Source: Sneathiella sp. P13V-1
GTDB taxonomy: Bacteria > Pseudomonadota > Alphaproteobacteria > Sneathiellales > Sneathiellaceae
Assembly (NCBI RefSeq): GCF_015143595.1
Contig: NZ_WYEU01000001.1
Coordinates: forward strand, 806,001-870,000
Length of the DNA stretch: 64,000 nt
Reading direction: 5' to 3'
The translations under genes were made by a program, and so were the position numbers. This document shows positions 7,948 to 16,130 of this stretch, one piece after another. The notes under the pieces are model-generated. The model was not told where the DNA came from. It did no database searches and saw nothing but the letters and a program-made list of their open reading frames with translations. Numbering within the stretch: position 1 is the stretch's first letter; every line of letters starts with the position of its first letter.

Positions 7948-9411
7948 ATGCTACGAGGGGGCAAAAATCAATTGGATGAAGCAGCTGTTCGTCAGCTAGC
8001 TGCCAATTCTATCGCGCGACTTTTCGATAATCTTTATGAAGGCGCTGTTGTCGTTGATACATCCGCAAAGATCGTATGGATGAATGACAAATACAAAGCC
8101 CTGATCGGCTGGAACGGTGTTGAGAAAATGCGTGGCATCCCCGTTGAGGATGTTATTCCCCAAAGCCGTATGCGTGAAGTTGTGGAAACGGGCAAAGCCG
8201 AACTTCTGGATATTTTCTCCATTTCAGGGCGGGATACTGTGGTGTCGCGCATTCCACTGGAAGATGAAAGCGGTGACATTGTCGGCGCTTTGGGTGTCAT
8301 TCTTTACGACCGCCTTAATGCGCTCAAACCTCTTGTTTCCCGTTTTCAGACCATGCAGTCGGATTTGAAAAAATCCCGAAAAGAGCTCGCGGAAACACGA
8401 CGCGCCCGCTACAGCTTTAGAGAATTTGTCGGGCACACCCCCTCCATCCGTGCTCTAAAAAATGAGGCAAGGCGCGCCGCCAAGGGAACGGCAACAATTC
8501 TCTTGCGAGGGGAGACCGGAACAGGCAAGGAGGTTCTGGCCCATGCGATCCATGCCAGTTCTGATCGTGCCCATATGCCCATGATCCGGTTGAACACCGC
8601 AGCAATCCCTGAACATCTTTTGGAAGCGGAGCTTTTCGGCACCGAACCTGGTGCGTTTACCGGAGCCTCTGATAAAACCCGGCGCGGAAAATTCCAGGCA
8701 GCAGACGGTGGCACGTTATTTTTGGATGAAGTTGGCGATATGCCTCTCCCCCTACAAGCCAAACTTTTGCGGGTTCTGCAGGAAAAAGAGGTGGAGCCTC
8801 TGGGTGCTAACAAAGTGGTGCCGGTTGATGTGCGGATCATCGCTGCCACCAGCCGTAATCTAGAAAAGATGATTGAGGACGGCGAGTTTCGCCCAGATCT
8901 GTTTTACCGACTTAATGTGGTTCAGTTAAATATTCCTCCTCTTCGTAACCGTAAGGAAGACATCGCGCTCCTTTGTGAGTTTCTGATGGAAATACATGCA
9001 GGTGAACTGGATCGGGGTGCCATTGATCTTGCCCCAGAATGTCTGGAGCTTTTTCACGCCCATAACTGGCCAGGAAATGTTCGGGAATTGTCCGGCCTTC
9101 TACAACGCGCGATGGTCACCTGCACAGGAGACCAACTAACATCACAGGATTTCAAGGAAGTTCTGAAACTAAATCCAAAAACCATAACCCCTTCAACCGA
9201 GCCGTCCCCTTCGCTTTTGGACACGGAGGGGGAAATAATGGATCTGAAAACTTTACAACAACAAACTGAGAAACGGGCCATCATTAAGGCGCTAAAGATA
9301 ACAGGTGGAAACCGTAGTAAGGCAGCCAAACTTCTGGGTATTAGTCGGGCTCAATTCTACGAAAAACTGGGAAATATTGACGAGTTGTCTGGAATTCCGG
9401 ACAACAAATGA
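7948..9411 (+). CDS. Sigma-54-dependent transcriptional activator (PAS, AAA+, Fis-type HTH)
   Basis: A 487-residue enhancer-binding protein. Residues about 20-130 form a PAS-like sensor (VVVDTSAKIVWMNDKYK). The AAA+ domain has Walker A GETGTGKE (188-195), the sigma-54 contact loop GAFTGA (235-240) and Walker B GGTLFLDE (254-261). The C-terminus has the Fis-type helix-turn-helix GNRSKAAKLLGISRAQFYEK. There is no receiver domain, so the signal is probably sensed directly by the PAS domain. Three inverted repeats follow, the first inside its own last codons, ahead of a sigma-54 promoter, so it most likely activates the transporter operon that follows. Confidence 0.93.
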   Translation: MLRGGKNQLDEAAVRQLAANSIARLFDNLYEGAVVVDTSAKIVWMNDKYKALIGWNGVEKMRGIPVEDVIPQSRMREVVETGKAELLDIFSISGRDTVVSRIPLEDESGDIVGALGVILYDRLNALKPLVSRFQTMQSDLKKSRKELAETRRARYSFREFVGHTPSIRALKNEARRAAKGTATILLRGETGTGKEVLAHAIHASSDRAHMPMIRLNTAAIPEHLLEAELFGTEPGAFTGASDKTRRGKFQAADGGTLFLDEVGDMPLPLQAKLLRVLQEKEVEPLGANKVVPVDVRIIAATSRNLEKMIEDGEFRPDLFYRLNVVQLNIPPLRNRKEDIALLCEFLMEIHAGELDRGAIDLAPECLELFHAHNWPGNVRELSGLLQRAMVTCTGDQLTSQDFKEVLKLNPKTITPSTEPSPSLLDTEGEIMDLKTLQQQTEKRAIIKALKITGGNRSKAAKLLGISRAQFYEKLGNIDELSGIPDNK

Positions 9412-9503
9412 ACTGTCCGGTTTTCCGGACAAATCACCTTACCTTATTGTATATAAACAGATATTTTATCTTTGGATTTCAACTATGTCCGGCAATCCGG
9501 ACA
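9385..9503 (+). promoter_or_regulatory. Three enhancer-like inverted repeats (upstream activator sites)
   Basis: TTGTCTGGAATTCCGGACAA (9385-9404, one mismatch), TGTCCGG-TTTT-CCGGACA (9414-9431) and TGTCCGG-CAAT-CCGGACA (9486-9503) share one consensus, TGTCCGG-N4-CCGGACA. Centres are 28 and 72 bases apart and lie about 190, 160 and 85 bases upstream of the predicted transcription start. This is the usual placement for sites bound by an enhancer-binding protein, here presumably the one encoded just upstream. Confidence 0.85.
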
Positions 9504-9554
9504 CTCTCCGGAAAGCAGGCCACCACAATCCCCAGAAAACTGCCATTCTCAAAC

Positions 9555-9569
9555 TGGCACAGTGTTTGC
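9555..9569 (+). promoter_or_regulatory. Sigma-54 (-24/-12) promoter of the ABC importer operon
   Basis: TGGCAC-N5-TTGC with ten bases between the invariant GG (9556-9557) and GC (9568-9569), the canonical sigma-54 arrangement. Predicted start is near 9581, leaving a leader of about 77 bases before the binding-protein gene. Confidence 0.92.
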
Positions 9570-9657
9570 GATAGAGAAGATGGATAAGCGACATAAGATC
9601 GCTTACCCGTCTGCCAAGCCGCCGGGCCTGCAGATGTAATGAATTTGGGAGGACACA

Positions 9658-10845
9658 ATGAAGAAAGCACTCTTGGCCCTGGCTGCAGCCAGCCTGGCCG
9701 TTCTTGCCACATCTGCGCATGCGGCGGATCCCATTAAAATTGGTCTGGTTCACGGTATTTCCGGCCACACCTACGAAGTATTTTCCAAACAAACACAAAC
9801 TGGTTTCATGTTGGGCCTTGAATATGCCACAGGCGGCAGCATGGAAGTGAAAGGCCGTAAAATTGAGGTGATCAAAAAAGACACTCAGTTTAAGCCTGAC
9901 GTCGCCCGCGCAGTGCTGGCAGAAGCCTATGGTGATGACGAAGTTGTTCTGGCTGTTGGCGCCACATCTTCCGGGGTGACCAAAGGTCTACTTCCAATCG
10001 CCGCAGAATATGAAAAAATCCTGATTGTGGAGCCAGCTGTTGCCGACAGCCTGACAGGCCCAGACAGTAACCGTTATGTGTTCAAGACATCCCGCAACTC
10101 CTCCATGGATATGCAGGGGCAGGCGAAAGCCCTTCGCCCGGATGCAAATCTCTATGTTGCTACCATCGCACAGGATTATGCCTTTGGCCGCGATGGTATC
10201 ACCGCCTTTAAAGCAGCCTTGAAAGGCACAGGTGCAAATCTGGTTCACGAAGAATATGTGCCGCTCAAAACAGATGATTACACATCTGCAACGGAACGTG
10301 TTTACGCTGCCCTGAAAGACAAGCCAGGCCGCAAAGTAATCATGATCTATTCTGCAGATACTAAAGCCCTGGGTAAGATCGCAGCGACCAAACCAGAGCG
10401 TTTCGGTATTGAAATCTCTGCGGGTGGTCACATCCTTCCGGTTCTGCCAACATACAAGGTAGTTCCAGGCATGGAAGGCGCCATTTACTACTACTACGGC
10501 ATTCCAAAGAACCCGATCAACGACTGGCTCGTGAAAACGCACCAGGAACGCTTCCAAAGCCCCCCTGACTTCTTCACCGCAGGTGGTATGTCTGCGGCGA
10601 TCGCGGTTGTGAAAGCGCTTGAAACAGCGAAGTCATATGAAACCGAAGATCTGATCACTGCCATGGAAGGTATGGATTGGGATACGCCAAAAGGTAAAAT
10701 GATGTTCCGTAAAGAAGATCATCAAGCCCTTCAATCCATGTATCACTTCAAGATCAAGGTTGATCCAGATGTGAAATGGGCCATTCCTGAGCTTGTTCGT
10801 GAGATCAAAGCGGAAGAAATGGACATTCCGGTTGGTCGTAAGTAA
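9658..10845 (+). CDS. ABC transporter periplasmic substrate-binding protein (branched-chain amino acid type)
   Basis: A 395-residue exported protein with signal MKKALLALAAASLAVLATSAHA, cleavage AHA|AD. The mature start IKIGLVHGISGHT and the internal VVLAVGATSSGVTKGLLP and DYAFGRDG blocks mark the type I periplasmic-binding (LivK-like) fold. GGGAGGA precedes the ATG. It is first in the sigma-54 operon with two ATPases and two LivH/LivM permeases. The ligand cannot be read; the coupled hydrolase hints at an ester or amide, but that is inference. Confidence 0.9.
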   Translation: MKKALLALAAASLAVLATSAHAADPIKIGLVHGISGHTYEVFSKQTQTGFMLGLEYATGGSMEVKGRKIEVIKKDTQFKPDVARAVLAEAYGDDEVVLAVGATSSGVTKGLLPIAAEYEKILIVEPAVADSLTGPDSNRYVFKTSRNSSMDMQGQAKALRPDANLYVATIAQDYAFGRDGITAFKAALKGTGANLVHEEYVPLKTDDYTSATERVYAALKDKPGRKVIMIYSADTKALGKIAATKPERFGIEISAGGHILPVLPTYKVVPGMEGAIYYYYGIPKNPINDWLVKTHQERFQSPPDFFTAGGMSAAIAVVKALETAKSYETEDLITAMEGMDWDTPKGKMMFRKEDHQALQSMYHFKIKVDPDVKWAIPELVREIKAEEMDIPVGRK

Positions 10846-10854
10846 CCATTATCG

Positions 10855-10874
10855 GGGGGACTTTCGGGTCCCTC
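10855..10874 (+). other. Intercistronic hairpin after the binding-protein gene
   Basis: GGGAC (10857-10861) pairs with GTCCC (10868-10872), with further G-C pairs outside. No T-run follows. Such stems after binding-protein genes often protect the upstream mRNA and lower expression of the membrane components; that role is inferred. Confidence 0.4.
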
Positions 10875-10908
10875 CACCTTTGGACAAGACTTTAGCAAGT
10901 ACAGCATA

Positions 10909-11676
10909 ATGGAAACTCCATCTTTGGAAACAGACGGCCTGACAATTCGCTTTGGCGGACATGTTGCGGTCAATAACGTCACAGCCAGCTTTCAGCCCAA
11001 CACTCTGACCGCCATTGTCGGTCCGAACGGCGCAGGAAAGACAACCTTTTTCAATCTCATTTCAGGGCAGCTCAAAGCCACAAGTGGCCGGGTAAAACTG
11101 TTTGGGGAGGATATCTCAGAAAAAGGCGCGTCAAAACGCACTGCCATGGGTATTGGCCGCGCTTTTCAGCTAACGAACCTGTTCCCGAGCCTCTCGGTTC
11201 AGGAAAATGTGCGCCTTGCCGTTCAGGCACGCGAAGCACAAGGCTTCAGCTTCTTCTCAATGGCGACAAGTCATGTTGAGCTGATTGAAAAGGCGAACCA
11301 CTACCTGCATGAGGTAAGACTCTATGATCAGCGGGACCAGGTGGCCTCAGCCCTCTCCCACGGAGATCAGCGGAAACTGGAAGTGGCAATCTTACGCGCG
11401 TTGGAGCCGGATATCTTCATGTTCGACGAGCCAACTGCCGGTATGTCCGTAGATGAAGTTCCCATTGTGCTGGACCTGATCGCCGACATTAAAAAAGCAG
11501 GCGATAAAACGGTCCTTCTTGTGGAACATAAAATGGATGTGGTGCGCAATCTGGCGGACCGGATCATCGTTCTTCACAACGGTTATCTTGTGGCAGATGG
11601 GGAACCTGAGGAAGTGATTGCCTCCCCTATCGTTCAGGAAGCCTATCTGGGTGTGGGGGCGTCAACCAATGTCTAA
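10909..11676 (+). CDS. ABC transporter ATP-binding protein, LivG-like
   Basis: A 255-residue ATPase with Walker A GPNGAGKT near residue 38 and the LivG-type block IGRAFQLTNLFPSLSVQENV. Walker B IFMFDEPTAGM is present. The signature loop reads LSHGDQRKLEVA, as in LivG-type subunits, and the C-terminus is the usual LivG tail (VLHNGYLVADGEP, then VQEAYLG). Its last 8 bases overlap the start of the next ATPase gene, so the pair is translationally coupled. No strong ribosome site precedes the ATG. Confidence 0.92.
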   Translation: METPSLETDGLTIRFGGHVAVNNVTASFQPNTLTAIVGPNGAGKTTFFNLISGQLKATSGRVKLFGEDISEKGASKRTAMGIGRAFQLTNLFPSLSVQENVRLAVQAREAQGFSFFSMATSHVELIEKANHYLHEVRLYDQRDQVASALSHGDQRKLEVAILRALEPDIFMFDEPTAGMSVDEVPIVLDLIADIKKAGDKTVLLVEHKMDVVRNLADRIIVLHNGYLVADGEPEEVIASPIVQEAYLGVGASTNV

Positions 11677-12379
11677 TTCAATTTTGCAGCTCAAAGGCGT
11701 GAAGACCAATATCGAGCAATACAAGATCCTGCATGGTCTGGATTTTGATGTTCCAAAGGATGGCCTGACCGTGTTGCTGGGGCGGAACGGTGCGGGTAAA
11801 TCCACCACCCTTCGCACCATCATGGGGCTTTGGAAGGCTCACGAAGGCGAGATCCTTTTTGATGGGGAAGATATCCGCGAAAAGCAAACCTCCGACATCT
11901 CCAAAGCAGGCATCGCTTTCGTGCCCGAAGATATGGGTATTTTCTCTGCGCTTACCGTTGCCGAAAATATGGCCCTCGCTGTCCGGTCCGGCAAACAGTC
12001 CGAAGAGCGACTGGAGCAAATTTTCAAGCTGTTTCCGGCCATGGAAAAGTTTTGGGATCTGCCTGCAGGCAACCTCTCCGGTGGGCAAAAGCAAATGCTG
12101 GCCATCAGCCGCGCCATCTCTGAACCACGGCGGCTTATCCTGATTGATGAACCGACCAAAGGCCTCGCCCCGGCGATTATCGGCGCGATGATTGAGGCTT
12201 TTCAGGAGCTGAAAGAAGAGACCACCATTTTGCTGGTGGAGCAGAATTTCCAGTTTGCAAAGTCGCTCGCTGATCATGCCGTGGTTATCGATGACGGCCA
12301 TATTGTTCACAAATCCCCCATGGAAGAGCTCAGCCGCGATAAAGCCGCACAGCAGCAATTCCTCGGCCTCGACCTCTAG
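11669..12379 (+). CDS. ABC transporter ATP-binding protein, LivF-like
   Basis: A 236-residue ATPase. Start MSNSILQLKGVKTN at 11669 overlaps the upstream stop by 8 bases; an in-frame ATG at 11618 would add 17 residues encoded within the preceding gene. Walker A GRNGAGKST, signature LSGGQKQMLAISRA and Walker B LILIDEPTKGLAP are intact. It pairs with the LivG-like subunit to energise the importer at the inner membrane. Confidence 0.92.
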   Translation: MSNSILQLKGVKTNIEQYKILHGLDFDVPKDGLTVLLGRNGAGKSTTLRTIMGLWKAHEGEILFDGEDIREKQTSDISKAGIAFVPEDMGIFSALTVAENMALAVRSGKQSEERLEQIFKLFPAMEKFWDLPAGNLSGGQKQMLAISRAISEPRRLILIDEPTKGLAPAIIGAMIEAFQELKEETTILLVEQNFQFAKSLADHAVVIDDGHIVHKSPMEELSRDKAAQQQFLGLDL

Positions 12380-12400
12380 AATTGGCAGAAAGGAAAGAAC

Positions 12401-13426
12401 ATGAACACAAATAATTCTGCCATAGAGACGGGCAAAACCAGCCCGATCGAATGGTTCAATGAAAAGCTCCCCTATCTGGTGGTGCCTCTCGTTATCCTGT
12501 TGGCACTCCCCTTAATCGGGGGCCTGCCCACTTGGGTGACACTAACCCTTGCAGGCCTTGCCATGGGCATGATGATCTTCACCATGGCATCGGGCCTCAG
12601 CCTTGTTTTTGGTCTGATGGATGTCCTCAATTTCGGTCACGGGGCCTTCATCACTTTTGGGGCTTTTGTCGCCTCCTCCTTCGTCATTCCGTTTTCCGGT
12701 TGGCTTCAGGTCGACAGCTTCGCCCAAAACTTGGCTGCGCTCTTAACTATTATGCTCATCGCTGTGGCCGTAGGGTCGGCCTTGGGCCTGGCCTTTGAAA
12801 AGGTTGTGGTGGCTCCTGTCTATGGCGATCATTTGAAACAGATCCTGATCACCATGGGTGCCGTCATTGTTGCCGAGCAGATGATCCCCGTGATTTGGGG
12901 CGGCGCACCTGTCTCCATGCCAAAGCCAGCCTCCTTAAATGGAGTTCTGGTATTTGGCGAAATCGCGTTTGAGAAATACCGCCTCTTTGCTTTCTTTGTC
13001 GGGGTCGTGGTGTATCTCGGTCTTTACCTGACCCTCACGCGCACACGTATTGGACTATTGGTCCGGGCAGGGGTTGAAAATCGGGAAATGGTCGAAGCCT
13101 TGGGCTATCGCATTGATTACCTCTTTATCGGTGTCTTTATTGCAGGCTCTGCTTTGGCGGCGCTTGGCGGAACGCTTTGGGGTTTCTACAGCGAATTGAT
13201 CACGGCAAGTGTGGGCAGCGAGATTATGATCCTCGTCTTTATCGTTGTGATCATTGGCGGTCTGGGATCGGTTCCGGGCTCCCTGATCGGGGCATTGCTT
13301 GTGGGGCTGGTTGCCAACTATATGGGCTTCCTGGTTCCAAAGCTGGCCCTTGGATCAAATATCCTGTTGATGCTGATTATCTTACTGTGGCGGCCAAACG
13401 GGTTGTTCCCGGTCAATAAGCACTAA
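12401..13426 (+). CDS. Branched-chain-type ABC transporter permease, LivH-like
   Basis: A 341-residue inner-membrane protein with about eight hydrophobic segments. SGLSLVFGLMDVLNFGHGAF is the LivH signature, and GIDYLFIGVF-like and IIGGLGSVPGSLIGALLVGL blocks follow. AAGGAAAG lies ahead of the ATG. It is longer at the N-terminus than E. coli LivH by some 40 mostly polar residues. It forms the membrane channel with the next gene product. Confidence 0.92.
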   Translation: MNTNNSAIETGKTSPIEWFNEKLPYLVVPLVILLALPLIGGLPTWVTLTLAGLAMGMMIFTMASGLSLVFGLMDVLNFGHGAFITFGAFVASSFVIPFSGWLQVDSFAQNLAALLTIMLIAVAVGSALGLAFEKVVVAPVYGDHLKQILITMGAVIVAEQMIPVIWGGAPVSMPKPASLNGVLVFGEIAFEKYRLFAFFVGVVVYLGLYLTLTRTRIGLLVRAGVENREMVEALGYRIDYLFIGVFIAGSALAALGGTLWGFYSELITASVGSEIMILVFIVVIIGGLGSVPGSLIGALLVGLVANYMGFLVPKLALGSNILLMLIILLWRPNGLFPVNKH

Positions 13427-13438
13427 GGGAGAAGAGAT

Positions 13439-14500
13439 ATGATTAACACGCTTCTTTCTGGCGATCGCTTTAACAGCCGCCTTCTTGGTGCCATCATCAT
13501 CAGTATCCTGATCTGTCTGGCCTTCGCACCGTTCCTGTTTCCAGGTACCCGTTCGTTGGAGGTAGCCGCCCGGATCTGTATCTTTATCCTTCTTGCCGGC
13601 TCCTTTGACATGCTGCTTGGTTATGCGGGAATTGTCTCCTTCGCGCATACCATGTTCTTTGGCATCGGAGCCTACGGTGTCGGTATTGCCCTCAACAATA
13701 TGGGCGGGGAATGGGCGGCGATTTTTATCGGCAGCATCCTCGCCATATTGTTGTCGGTGGTGCTCGCCCTGCTGATCGGAATGTTGTCCCTTCGGGTGAA
13801 GGCGATCTTCTTTGCCATGATCACCCTCGCGGTAGCCAGCTTTGTGATGATCCTGGCCTCACAACTGCACGGTATCACCGGTGGTGAAGACGGCATCACC
13901 TACAAGATCCCCAGATTATTTTCACCAGCCTTCAAACTGTTTGATGACAAGATCCTTGGGGTGCGGTTTAACGGAAAAGTCGTCGCCTATTATGTGGTCT
14001 TCTTCCTTTCCCTTATCCTGTTCCTCACCATGCTTCGAATTGTAAATTCGCCGTTCGGGCGGGTTTTGCAGGCCATTCGTGAAAATGAATTTCGCGCAGA
14101 AGCCTTGGGCTATCAGGTTGTTATTTACCGCACCGTTGCTTTCTGCCTATCAGCAATCATTGCGACTATTGCAGGTATCGAAATGGGCGTTTGGCTGAAA
14201 TATACGGGGCCAGATACCAGTTTCTCCTTCACCATCATGGTGGATATCCTGCTGATGGTGGTAATCGGTGGCATGGGATCCATGTACGGGGCTGTGATTG
14301 GCGTTGTTGCCATGATCATGGCGCAATATTACCTGAAAGACCTGATGGCAATCGGGGCAGAAGCCACCGCCAATATTCCGATTTTGCCGGAACTCCTTCA
14401 TCCAGATCGCTGGCTTCTGTGGCTTGGCCTTCTGTTTATCTTGAGCGTTTATTACTTCCCTAAAGGGGTTGTCGGAAAATTAAGAGGGGTATCATCATGA
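13439..14500 (+). CDS. Branched-chain-type ABC transporter permease, LivM-like
   Basis: A 353-residue inner-membrane permease. LLGYAGIVSFAHTMFFGIGAY and SPFGRVLQAIRENEFRAEALGY are LivM hallmarks, and VVIGGMGSMYGAVIG follows. It begins 12 bases after livH-like with GGGAGAAGAG as ribosome site, and its stop overlaps the next start in ATGA. This completes the importer. Confidence 0.92.
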   Translation: MINTLLSGDRFNSRLLGAIIISILICLAFAPFLFPGTRSLEVAARICIFILLAGSFDMLLGYAGIVSFAHTMFFGIGAYGVGIALNNMGGEWAAIFIGSILAILLSVVLALLIGMLSLRVKAIFFAMITLAVASFVMILASQLHGITGGEDGITYKIPRLFSPAFKLFDDKILGVRFNGKVVAYYVVFFLSLILFLTMLRIVNSPFGRVLQAIRENEFRAEALGYQVVIYRTVAFCLSAIIATIAGIEMGVWLKYTGPDTSFSFTIMVDILLMVVIGGMGSMYGAVIGVVAMIMAQYYLKDLMAIGAEATANIPILPELLHPDRWLLWLGLLFILSVYYFPKGVVGKLRGVSS

Positions 14501-15339
14501 CAAAGGGAGTCTCACGTTTCCTAACCGCTGCGGGCCGTGAAGTTCACTTTATGGAGTGGGGAGCAAGCAACAAAGATGTCATTATCATGTGGCACGGCCT
14601 TGCCCGTACAGGTCGTGATTTTGATGAATTGGCAGAAGAAATGTCGTCACAATACCACGTTATCTGCCCCGATACCCTCGGCCGAGGTTTGACCCAATGG
14701 GCGGTTAATCCAGATACGGAATACTGCTTCGATTTCTACCACAAGATCATTCTGGATCTGCTGGATCAGTTAGGCATCGACCAATGTCATTGGGTTGGGA
14801 CATCCATGGGTGGCCTGATCGGAACAAGTCTGGCGGCGGGTCCCATGAAAGGGCGCATCAAGACATTACTGATCAATGATATCGGGCCAGAAATCCCTCA
14901 GGATGCCGTGGATCGGATTGCCCAATATGTCGGAAACCCGCCGGAATTTGACACAATTCTGGAGATGGAAACCTATCTTAAGACGGCTTATGCGCCTTTT
15001 GGAGATAACACTGATGCCTTCTGGCGCCGCATGACAGAGACATCCTATCGCCGGGCGGACAACAAGAAAATAACCGTTCATTACGATCCGCAAATTGTGA
15101 ATCAGTTCACCTTACATAAATCAGATCTGGATCTATGGGACGCCTATGACAGTTTGGACATTCCTGTTCTCTTGCTCCGGGGTGTTACATCCGATGTTCT
15201 GCCTGCAGCCGTCGCCGACGATATGGCCACCCGCAATAAAAACACCCAATTGGAAGTTCTGGAAGGTTTCGGGCACGCCCCGACCCTTTGTAGTGAAACA
15301 GAAATCAAACTGGTCAAACAGCTACTTGCCAGAGCATAA
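14497..15339 (+). CDS. Alpha/beta hydrolase encoded in the importer operon
   Basis: A 280-residue cytosolic alpha/beta-hydrolase fold protein with no signal peptide. Nucleophile elbow GTSMGG puts the Ser near residue 109. The likely acid is the Asp in LLRGVTSDVLP and the base is the His in EGFGHAP. An oxyanion-type HGLARTGRDF segment is near residue 33. The ATGA overlap with the LivM-like gene means co-translation, and a terminator follows, so it belongs to the transport operon. It probably hydrolyses the imported compound or a derivative; the substrate is unknown. Confidence 0.85.
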   Translation: MTKGVSRFLTAAGREVHFMEWGASNKDVIIMWHGLARTGRDFDELAEEMSSQYHVICPDTLGRGLTQWAVNPDTEYCFDFYHKIILDLLDQLGIDQCHWVGTSMGGLIGTSLAAGPMKGRIKTLLINDIGPEIPQDAVDRIAQYVGNPPEFDTILEMETYLKTAYAPFGDNTDAFWRRMTETSYRRADNKKITVHYDPQIVNQFTLHKSDLDLWDAYDSLDIPVLLLRGVTSDVLPAAVADDMATRNKNTQLEVLEGFGHAPTLCSETEIKLVKQLLARA

Positions 15340-15345
15340 ATCCTG

Positions 15346-15371
15346 AAGGGCGGTTTAACCCGCCCTTTTTT
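15346..15371 (+). terminator. Rho-independent terminator ending the ABC importer/hydrolase operon
   Basis: Stem AAGGGCGG / CCGCCCTT, six-base loop, six T. It starts 7 bases after the hydrolase stop. Confidence 0.9.
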
Positions 15372-15427
15372 CTGGCCCCCGCCAACGGCTTGCTGATAGA
15401 ACAACATCAACAGGACCGGGGGCACGT

Positions 15428-15856
15428 TTGGCGACTTACTTCACACTTTTCTTTTCGGCGTTTACGTCTGCGACACTGCTCCCCGGATCATCAGAAGCGC
15501 TGCTCGCCTATCTGATCAGTGAGACCCCTTCCCAGATTATCCTTCTGATTGCGATTGCCAGTATTGGAAATATCCTTGGGTCCGTCTTCAACTGGTATTG
15601 CGGTGCCTTTTTAATGCACTTTCAAAACCGCCGCTGGTTTCCGGTTACCCAGACCCAAATTCAAAAGGCACAACACTGGTACGGCCAAATTGGGTATTGG
15701 TCTCTTTTGTTAGCCTGGCTTCCTGTTATTGGAGATCCGCTCACCGTCCTTGGTGGCGTGTTGAAAATACGCCTTTCGATTTTCATTTTGTTGGTGGGAA
15801 TTGGCAAAATCATCCGATACGCGGTGATCGCGGCCGCAACTGTTTCAGTTTTTTGA
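15428..15856 (+). CDS. YqaA/DedA-like small membrane protein
   Basis: A 142-residue membrane protein. The start is TTG at 15428 with a G-rich stretch (GGACCGGGGG) ahead; no ATG or GTG fits upstream. FTSATLLPGSSEALLAYL and IGNILGSVFNWYCG are typical of the YqaA branch of the SNARE-associated/VTT family, which is linked to membrane lipid handling. It lies just after the operon terminator and so is probably transcribed separately. The 274 bases after it (15857-16130) are AT-rich with no feature I can name. Confidence 0.75.
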   Translation: MATYFTLFFSAFTSATLLPGSSEALLAYLISETPSQIILLIAIASIGNILGSVFNWYCGAFLMHFQNRRWFPVTQTQIQKAQHWYGQIGYWSLLLAWLPVIGDPLTVLGGVLKIRLSIFILLVGIGKIIRYAVIAAATVSVF

Positions 15857-16130
15857 TTATTTAACGAATCAAGTGATCAACTCCCCCTACCCCTAAAGTG
15901 GTAGATTTCTGATGCCCTACGTTTTTGCAACTATAATTTAAGTCTGAGTATTAGGTAAAATTCTCCCCAAAGTAGTGTGATTTAAGTTTCACTTCTTGTA
16001 GTTGTTTGATGGCCTGCAAACAAATTTGAAAAACAGCGGTACATTAAAGGCTTGTTAATATTCTCCGCGATATTTGTAACCTTAAGTAACATTAACACTG
16101 GAAAAACCAGCTATCGTACGGGGTTATCTC

